The notes under the pieces are model-generated. The model saw only the letters and a list, made by a program, of their open reading frames with translations. It did no database searches and had not been told where the DNA came from. Of a DNA stretch of 64,000 bases, positions 58,145-64,000 are shown piece by piece. Origin of the DNA: JADHMP01 sp964386915 (GTDB lineage Bacteria; Bacteroidota; Bacteroidia; Flavobacteriales; Flavobacteriaceae); assembly GCA_964386915.1 (NCBI GenBank), contig CAYLUQ010000004.1, forward strand, positions 62,001 through 126,000, written 5' to 3'. A program made the position numbers and the translations under genes. Numbering within the stretch: position 1 is the stretch's first letter; each line of letters opens with the position of its first letter.

Positions 58145-60310
58145 TTATAAGTTTTCAAGAATAAAGTTCGTCATTTTGGTGTAGAGATGTTTTTGCGTAT
58201 TGCCCCCATAAATACCATGATTTTTATCGGGATAGAGCATCCATTCAAATTGTTTGTCGGCTTGTATGAGGGCTTCAACCATGCGCATTGTATTTTGTAC
58301 GTGCACATTGTCATCTCCCGAACCGTGTATTATTAAATATTTTCCTTTGAGTTGATCGGCATAATTCAAAGGGGAATTGAGGTCATAGCCCGAAGGGTTT
58401 TCTTGCGGGGTGCGCATAAAACGTTCGGTATATATAGTGTCATAAAAACGCCAATTGGTGACGGGAGCCACGGCAATTCCCAAGGCAAAAACATCATTGC
58501 CCGTAAGTAAACAATGAGAGGCCATATGTCCACCAAAGCTCCACCCCCAAATGCCAATTCGAGCGGGATCTACAAAGGGCATTTCGGCCAAGGCTTTGGC
58601 AAATGCAATTTGATCTAGAGTTTCATATTTAACTAAATTTAAATAGGTGGCTTTTTTAAAGGCTGCCCCTTTAAATCCTGTGCCTCTGCCATCTACACAA
58701 GCAACAATAATGTCTTTTTGGGTTAACAATTTGTGCCAAAAATCACGTGTACCACCCCAACGATTGCTCACTTGCTGTGAGCCTGGACCCGAATATTGAT
58801 AGAGCAAGACCGGATATTTTTTATTGGGATCAAAATTGTTTGGTTTAAGGAGATACATATTTAAAGTTTCTCCATTAATATTTATGGTAGAAAATTCGCG
58901 TTGGGGTAGGTGTTGAGCTTCAACTCTTTTTTGAAGTGCATTGTTTGCTATCAAATCTTTTACTTTTTTACCACTCTTGGTTTGGTAGACCGCATATTGA
59001 GGTGGGGTTTTTTCGTCTGAATAGGAGTGAATAAAATAGGATTTATCGGCACTAAAGGTCGCTCCATTAGAACCTTCTGTGCGTCCTAAATTGCGTTTCT
59101 TTTTGTTGTTGAGTTTGAGGGCAAAGACACCTCTTCCAATACTTCCATTTTCAACTGATTGATAGTAGAGTTCTTGACTTTTTTCATTCAATCCATAAAT
59201 ATCGGTGACTTCCCAATTGCCTTTGGTGAGTTGGCTGAGCAATTTTCCGTTGCTGTCATAGTGATAAATATGATTAAACCCATCGCGTTCGCTCAACCAC
59301 AAAAAAGTTCCGTCTTTTAAAAATTGATATTGATCTTGAATGCTCACATAGGCCGCATCTTTTTCTTCTAAAAGAACCTCGGCTTTGTTTTGCATGGGAT
59401 TAACTTTCCAAAGTTTCAAATGATTTTGATGGCGGTTAAGGGTTTGCACCAACAAGCCATATTGCCCCCCCACATACTTGATCCGTGGAATATAATAGGG
59501 CGATTCATTTCCTAGTGAAATTTCATGTTGATTGCCGTTTTCTAACTCATAAACAAACAATTGTACTACCGAATTCTTCTCTCCCGCTTTGGGATAGCGA
59601 AAAGCATAGGGATAGGGATAGGTGCTCTTGCCATAAACATCCATAGAAAAAATAGGCACATTAGATTCATCAAAACGCATGTAGACGAGATGACTACTAT
59701 CAGGACTCCAGTCAAAGGCACGAACAAAACCAAATTCTTCTTCATAAACCCAATCGGTTATACCATTAATTATATCAAAGCTACCATCTTGGGTAATTTT
59801 TTGAACCCTGTTGTTTTGCAGGTTTTTTACATATAAGTTGCGTTGGTAAACAAAGGCGGCAAATTGCCCATTAGGCGATAGAAGTGGCTCTTGTATGGGA
59901 TTAGGAAAAAGTTCTTCAGCCTTTTTAGTTTGCCTGTCATAGACCCAATAGATTGCCCTTTTAGAGCGTCGGTAAATGGGTTCTGCTTTGGTTTCCAAAA
60001 GAAGCTTGGTTTCGTTTTTGGAAAACGAATAGTTTGTGAAAAAGGGTATTCCTGCTAGCGTATCGGTTTGAACTAAACTCCTTTTGGGTTGTTTTCCTGC
60101 AAAATGGTGTAAATATAGCGTTGCTTTTTGCTCCTTTCTATCCACTGAGAGGGTTGTATATTGAAAGCCGTTTTTAAGTGAGCGGATAGCTTCTAAGCGT
60201 TTGGGTCTGTATTCATCGCTCAAGATATCTTCAACTTCTAGGGGTGTTGATTGTGCAATTAAAAAACAAGAGGTTAAAAGTAAAGGCAGAAAGAATAATT
60301 TAGGTAACAT
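58145..60310 (-). CDS. S9 family dipeptidyl peptidase (DPP IV-like)
   Basis: 721 residues from the ATG at 60310; the longer in-frame start 24 codons upstream would place polar residues before the signal. A signal peptide (LFFLPLLLTSCFLIAQ) is followed by a beta-propeller domain and a C-terminal alpha/beta hydrolase. The catalytic triad is Ser591 (GWSFGG), Asp667 (SGDDNVH) and His698 (DKNHG). The propeller motif WVYEEEFG contains the double-Glu that binds the substrate N-terminus in DPP IV. It releases dipeptides from oligopeptides in the periplasm and is followed by a POT peptide transporter. Confidence 0.93.
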   Translation of the reverse strand: MLPKLFFLPLLLTSCFLIAQSTPLEVEDILSDEYRPKRLEAIRSLKNGFQYTTLSVDRKEQKATLYLHHFAGKQPKRSLVQTDTLAGIPFFTNYSFSKNETKLLLETKAEPIYRRSKRAIYWVYDRQTKKAEELFPNPIQEPLLSPNGQFAAFVYQRNLYVKNLQNNRVQKITQDGSFDIINGITDWVYEEEFGFVRAFDWSPDSSHLVYMRFDESNVPIFSMDVYGKSTYPYPYAFRYPKAGEKNSVVQLFVYELENGNQHEISLGNESPYYIPRIKYVGGQYGLLVQTLNRHQNHLKLWKVNPMQNKAEVLLEEKDAAYVSIQDQYQFLKDGTFLWLSERDGFNHIYHYDSNGKLLSQLTKGNWEVTDIYGLNEKSQELYYQSVENGSIGRGVFALKLNNKKKRNLGRTEGSNGATFSADKSYFIHSYSDEKTPPQYAVYQTKSGKKVKDLIANNALQKRVEAQHLPQREFSTININGETLNMYLLKPNNFDPNKKYPVLLYQYSGPGSQQVSNRWGGTRDFWHKLLTQKDIIVACVDGRGTGFKGAAFKKATYLNLVKYETLDQIAFAKALAEMPFVDPARIGIWGWSFGGHMASHCLLTGNDVFALGIAVAPVTNWRFYDTIYTERFMRTPQENPSGYDLNSPLNYADQLKGKYLIIHGSGDDNVHVQNTMRMVEALIQADKQFEWMLYPDKNHGIYGGNTQKHLYTKMTNFILENL

Positions 60311-60480
60311 AATTGGATTGGCTTTGACGACTCTAAGATATAAAAAAGGGGTAAAGTATATGCAATGTTTAATGGATCCCATTGCAAAACACTATTTTTA
60401 TAGTCCAAACCCATGCTGCTGTTTTACAGCAAACCAATTTTAATGTATTAAAAAGACCTAATGCCTTTAGCAAAAATAAG

Positions 60481-61389
60481 TTGAGTATAAAAAAAACATT
60501 TTACGGCCACGGAAAACTGCTTATCACAGCAGAATATTATGTTTTGGCTGGAGCTAAAGCCTTGGCGGTGCCTTGCAAGCAAGGTCAATCACTTGTTTTT
60601 GAAGAAAACAATTCTTCCCTCTTAAGTTGGCAAAGTTTTGATCTTCAGGGCAATTGTTGGTTTAGTGGTGAATTTGAGTTAGATCCTTTAAAAGAAATTG
60701 GAGGAACCCCAACAGGGGTCGGAACAAAACTCCTTCAAATTTTACAAGCTACCAGAACTCTTAATCCCGATTTTTTACGCCAAGGCGGGCAGGTGCAAAC
60801 GCATTTAGAATTTGATCGAAAATGGGGCTTGGGGAGTTCCTCTACCCTCATTTCAAATTTGGCGGAATGGGCACAAATCAATCCTTTTGAACTTTTAGAA
60901 AATACTTTTGGCGGAAGCGGCTACGATCTTTCATGTGCTTCGGCTCAAGGGCCTATACACTTCCAAAGGAATGGCTTTTCTCCAAAGGTTACGCCCGTTG
61001 AATTTAACCCTCCTTTTGCGCAACAGCTATTTTTTGTTTATCAAAACAACAAACAAAACAGCGGTTCAGAAATTGACAAAACCAAACACTTAGCCTTTAA
61101 GGACAAAGAAAAAATAAATGCTTTAACAGAGGCCATTACCTCTTGTGAAAACCAAGCAAAGTTTAATGCGTTATTGGCGGAACATGAAGAACTGGTTGGA
61201 CACTATCTAAAAAGAATACCTATTCAAAAGCAATTATTTAACGATTTTAAGGGGCAAATCAAAAGCTTGGGAGCTTGGGGAGGCGACTTTATGTTGGTTT
61301 CTGGAGATAAGGAGGCTGACCTCTATTTTAAAACAAAGGGCTATTCCATCTTTTATCCTTTTGAAGCCCTAGTATTGGATAGCCCTTAG
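60481..61389 (+). CDS. GYDIA family GHMP kinase
   Basis: 302 residues if it starts at the TTG at 60481, just before IKKTFYGHGKLLITAEYYVLAGA, the family N-terminus. An open frame extends 33 codons upstream to an ATG at 60382, but that part looks unlike the family. The GHMP phosphate-binding motif is WGLGSSSTLISNLAEWA, and GGSGYDLSCASA corresponds to the GYDIA motif that names the group. It resembles mevalonate kinase-type enzymes of isoprenoid synthesis; its phosphate acceptor is not established. In relatives I recall an HMG-CoA reductase nearby; none is in this window. The 3' end overlaps the convergent hypothetical gene by 4 bases. Confidence 0.8.
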   Translation: MSIKKTFYGHGKLLITAEYYVLAGAKALAVPCKQGQSLVFEENNSSLLSWQSFDLQGNCWFSGEFELDPLKEIGGTPTGVGTKLLQILQATRTLNPDFLRQGGQVQTHLEFDRKWGLGSSSTLISNLAEWAQINPFELLENTFGGSGYDLSCASAQGPIHFQRNGFSPKVTPVEFNPPFAQQLFFVYQNNKQNSGSEIDKTKHLAFKDKEKINALTEAITSCENQAKFNALLAEHEELVGHYLKRIPIQKQLFNDFKGQIKSLGAWGGDFMLVSGDKEADLYFKTKGYSIFYPFEALVLDSP

Positions 61390-61697
61390 TCGACCGGATA
61401 AAAAATCATGGTTTTGTTGTCCACAAAAGCGATAATTTTTTGTGGCATCCAAACAGCCTGAAAGCTTTCTTGCTCTTGTTGAAAATGAAGGGTTTCCTCT
61501 TTTTGAGAATAAGAGGCCGTAAACATTTTTTCGGCATGATTGGCATTTACTTCTTTAGACCAACCCTCCACCTGATAAGGGCTGATGAAACGCAATTCGT
61601 GAAACTCTAAACCTTCTTCGAAATGGGCAGTACAGCGCCAATGCGATCCGGTGAGTTTCGCGCTTTTTTCGGTTAAAATAGTCGTTGGATTTTGCAT
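61386..61697 (-). CDS. Hypothetical protein (about 103 residues)
   Basis: 103 residues from the ATG at 61697. Not recognised. No signal peptide or membrane helix. The alternating pattern (AHFEEGLEFHELRFISPYQVEGW, in part) suggests a small beta-rich soluble domain, with a Trp/Phe-rich middle and an ending of VDNKTMIFYPVD. It stands alone between a convergent GHMP kinase and the PpiD-like gene upstream on the same strand, from which it is 71 bases away, so it may be the second gene of that transcript. The coding look is moderate. Confidence 0.55.
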   Translation of the reverse strand: MQNPTTILTEKSAKLTGSHWRCTAHFEEGLEFHELRFISPYQVEGWSKEVNANHAEKMFTASYSQKEETLHFQQEQESFQAVWMPQKIIAFVDNKTMIFYPVD

Positions 61698-61768
61698 TGT
61701 TTTTGTACTTGGCCAAAACAATCAAATATTATGCCAAAGTCTATAAACCCCCTATTTTAATAGGTTTT

Positions 61769-63883
61769 TTAGTAATAGAGTGCTCTATTATCTTCTATGG
61801 ATGCTGCTGATTTTAGTGCCTCAAAAACAATTTGATCTAATTGTTGATTGGCCTCATCGCGTAGGTTTTTGGCATAGTTGTCATAGTTGCCAATATCTTG
61901 TGCAATGTTTTTTTGCGTGACTTCAATTTTATAAACCCCATTATCTCCCTTGATCAAGGCCGAAGGTTGGTTTAGCGGCATAGAAAAGGCAGCTCCAATA
62001 ATGTAGGGTTCATCTCCGGCGCCAACAAGGGTAGCATTTTTTTGGTTGATAGCAGAAGCCGTTTCAACTGATTGTTGAGCTTTTTCAGCTAGTTCTTCTA
62101 AGTTGGCTACTTGTTGAAATTGATCGATGATTAAGTTGGCTTTTTTCTCTTCTATGAGAATTTCTCGAATCTCCTCTTCCACATCTTCAACAGGAGCTAA
62201 ACCTTGTTCTTGTATGGCTGTGAGTTGCACAACGGCATAGCTTCCATCTGAAAGGGTAAAACGACGCACATCACCTAATTTAGTGTCGGCTTCAAAAGCC
62301 CACTTCACAATATTGCGTTGCTGATAGAGCCCGGGCATATTTTCTTCCAAAACAGCAATAGTGTTGACAGGCTGCACACTATAGCCACTTTTTTCTGCCG
62401 TCCCCAAAAAGTCTTTGGTTTCTTTTGCTTCCATTTCAAATTGGGTAGCATTTCTAAATATTTCGTTTGAGGTTTTATCTGAAGGCACGATGGCCGCTGT
62501 TACGTCTGCAATCAAGGCAAGATCATTTTTATCGGTTACCTTAATGACATGGAATCCAAATTCGGTTTCTACAACCCCAACACGATCTATAGCAGCGTTG
62601 TTACAAAAATCAAAAAAGGCTTCGGTCATTTCTCCTTCTTGGAAAAAGCCAAGATCACCTCCTCGCGTTTTGGTGGGTCCATCTGAATATTCTCTTGCCA
62701 AAGCTTCAAAATCAGCTGAACTACGACGGGCTAATCTGTAAATTCGTTGGGCTTCTTCTTTTGCTTCTGCTAGTGTTCTCGTTACGTTTTGAGGCGCGCG
62801 AGCAGCACCTTCGTAGGCAATTAAGATATGACTTGCTCGAATAGATGCGTTTTTCTTTTTGTCCAGCATACGAGAAATTTTGAAAACTCCTCCATCTCGA
62901 TAGGGTCCAAATACTTCTCCCGGCGAAAGTTCAAAAATAATATCGGCATATTCATTGTTGAGCGACCCTTTTGGTTGATAAACCGAATCAAAGGCTTGCT
63001 CCGAATATTCATCTATAAAATCAGCAATGTTTTTGGTGGTTTTCAATCCTTCTAGGGTATCGGTTAATTTAGACACCTCGTTATAAGCTATACGGTCTTC
63101 AAGAAGGCCTTCTAATCGCAAGCGAATAGCGCTAAGATCTTCATCGGTAGCGGCATTGTCAAAACGGACAAATTGAATGTTGCGATAGGCATCGCGCTGG
63201 AATTGATTGGCATTGTTGTTTCGGTAGGCTTTAATATCACTATCCGTTATCTTTATGAGGCTGTCGGGAATAAAATCAAAGGGAATACGCACATACTTTA
63301 AATTGACATTGTCGTTTTCAAGGTGGTAAGCGGCTTTGGCTTCTGCTTCGGTAAGACCGCTACTGGCTTTGATTAAATCGTAATAAATATTTTGCTTCGC
63401 AATTTCTATTATACCGCTTTCTTGCATTTTCCAAGACTCATAGGCCTGTGGATTTTGGACTTTAAGCTGAGCGATAAAATCGGTAAAGATGCCAAAATCA
63501 AAAAACCCTGCTTCGTTTTGGAAGCGCGTATCTTGAATAAAAGTTTGATTGCTCGAAATGATTTGTTCAATTTGCTCTTTCCCGGCATCAATGCCCAAAG
63601 CATTGAGTTCTTGTTCAAAAATTTTACTTCTTAAGGCTTGTTCCCAAACCACATTCACCGCCTGGAGCGTAGAAAAATTATAGTTGCGTTCGGCTTGATC
63701 AACCATCAGTCTAAACTGTTCTACCTCAATTTCATCATCATTGATAACTGCCACCGGATCTGTTGCGCCTCCACCTTGGTTGCCACTTCCAAAGACCCCT
63801 GAAATTACAAAGGCAAAGAGGGCAAGCCCAATAACTAAAATCAAAAAAACAGATCGTTGTCTAATTTTTCCTAAAATGGCCAT
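61769..63883 (-). CDS. PpiD-like periplasmic peptidyl-prolyl isomerase/chaperone
   Basis: 704 residues. One N-terminal membrane anchor (FLILVIGLALFAFVISGVFG) is followed by a SurA_N-type helical chaperone region. A parvulin domain near residues 345-455 has IRASHILIAYEGA, SDGPTKTRGGDLGFFQEGEM and ETEFGFHVIKV. A second PPIase-like segment and a helical tail complete it. The length and order match PpiD/SurA-N proteins that sit at the exit of the Sec channel and help outer-membrane proteins fold. It is transcribed leftwards; a short reading frame of an upstream gene ends before it. Confidence 0.93.
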   Translation of the reverse strand: MAILGKIRQRSVFLILVIGLALFAFVISGVFGSGNQGGGATDPVAVINDDEIEVEQFRLMVDQAERNYNFSTLQAVNVVWEQALRSKIFEQELNALGIDAGKEQIEQIISSNQTFIQDTRFQNEAGFFDFGIFTDFIAQLKVQNPQAYESWKMQESGIIEIAKQNIYYDLIKASSGLTEAEAKAAYHLENDNVNLKYVRIPFDFIPDSLIKITDSDIKAYRNNNANQFQRDAYRNIQFVRFDNAATDEDLSAIRLRLEGLLEDRIAYNEVSKLTDTLEGLKTTKNIADFIDEYSEQAFDSVYQPKGSLNNEYADIIFELSPGEVFGPYRDGGVFKISRMLDKKKNASIRASHILIAYEGAARAPQNVTRTLAEAKEEAQRIYRLARRSSADFEALAREYSDGPTKTRGGDLGFFQEGEMTEAFFDFCNNAAIDRVGVVETEFGFHVIKVTDKNDLALIADVTAAIVPSDKTSNEIFRNATQFEMEAKETKDFLGTAEKSGYSVQPVNTIAVLEENMPGLYQQRNIVKWAFEADTKLGDVRRFTLSDGSYAVVQLTAIQEQGLAPVEDVEEEIREILIEEKKANLIIDQFQQVANLEELAEKAQQSVETASAINQKNATLVGAGDEPYIIGAAFSMPLNQPSALIKGDNGVYKIEVTQKNIAQDIGNYDNYAKNLRDEANQQLDQIVFEALKSAASIEDNRALYY

Positions 63884-63971
63884 GATACTTATATTTTAAA
63901 CGTGTGCGAAATTAAGTTATTCCGTTCAATAAAGAAAGCGAGATACTCTTAAATATCAAGGGGGTTTGTTC

Positions 63972-64000
63972 TTACTCCTTTTTTTGCAGTCGGATACGTT
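63972..64000 (-). CDS. Possible 3' end of an upstream gene (8 codons visible)
   Basis: On the minus strand a frame entering from beyond base 64000 reads RIRLQKKE and stops at 63974-63972. A basic ending of this sort is common in CNNM/CorC-type transporters, which I recall upstream of ppiD in Flavobacteriia, but eight codons cannot prove identity. The 88 bases between it and the PpiD-like gene hold no other frame. Confidence 0.25.

Noticed and set aside
1..64000. CRISPR arrays, tRNA/rRNA genes, insertion sequences, integrases or prophage genes
   Set aside because: No regularly spaced repeats, cloverleaf-type sequences, transposase or integrase motifs were seen on either strand.

Overview
The window reads as a chromosomal segment of a member of Bacteroidota, most likely order Flavobacteriales. 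The evidence is a complete gldK-gldL-gldM-gldN block (type IX secretion and gliding core), A+T-rich codon use, TAnnTTTG-type -7 promoter elements, and family-typical neighbourhoods: topA next to an arginase-fold gene and gldKLMN; miaB, sigma-54 activator, lptE, secG and groESL in a row; surE, lpxB and comEC in a row. I cannot name a genus. There are no tRNA or rRNA genes, CRISPR arrays, insertion sequences or prophage genes. No gene-free stretch exceeds 300 bases. A run of 100 N (16380-16479) flanked by an exact 55-base duplication marks a scaffold join inside a sulfate-permease gene.

Layout. 1-6467: a forward run of seven genes whose enzymes nearly all carry export signals: a sorbosone dehydrogenase-like protein with cytochrome c (partial), a COG3964-type amidohydrolase, a BASS transporter, an RraA-type aldolase, a Tat-type RidA, a Tat-type SelA-like PLP enzyme and a lipoprotein RidA. 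6485-8655: a translationally coupled sulfatase lipoprotein and PhyH dioxygenase. 8736-10650: a beta-lactamase-fold hydrolase and a VanX-like D-Ala-D-Ala dipeptidase. 10628-14499: NagB-LmbE fusion, SnoaL-like protein and SLC13 carrier. 14616-16949: small exported protein and SulP permease. 17051-20967: trxB, then an ABC-F ATPase and an FAD oxidoreductase on the other strand. 20982-29333: topA, arginase-like gene and gldKLMN, closed by a strong terminator.

29475-33669 is a sulfur module: a second SulP permease, a CstB-like persulfide dioxygenase-sulfurtransferase and two YeeE/YedE half-proteins. 33753-40143 holds miaB, a sigma-54 activator without a sensory domain, lptE, a TPR-like protein, secG and groES-groEL, ending in a strong terminator. 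40358-43170: an HMA-MauE membrane protein, a free methionine sulfoxide reductase and purH. 43203-48642 is the rod-shape operon mreBCD, PBP2 and rodA. 48644-51860: Prc protease and an OppC-like permease. 51970-56203: surE, a small membrane protein, lpxB and comEC. 56193-60310: an S9 dipeptidyl peptidase, a POT peptide transporter and a thioredoxin-like protein, which looks like a peptide-scavenging operon. 60481-63883: a GYDIA-type GHMP kinase, a hypothetical gene and a PpiD-like chaperone.

The most interesting part is the first 6.5 kb. The order deacylase, PLP-dependent lyase, imine deaminase and pyruvate-type aldolase, with an oxidase and a carrier, resembles a complete small-molecule degradation route placed outside the cytoplasm, including an exported PLP enzyme. 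I infer that the substrate is an acylated amino-hydroxy acid or amino-sugar acid; the sequence does not prove it.
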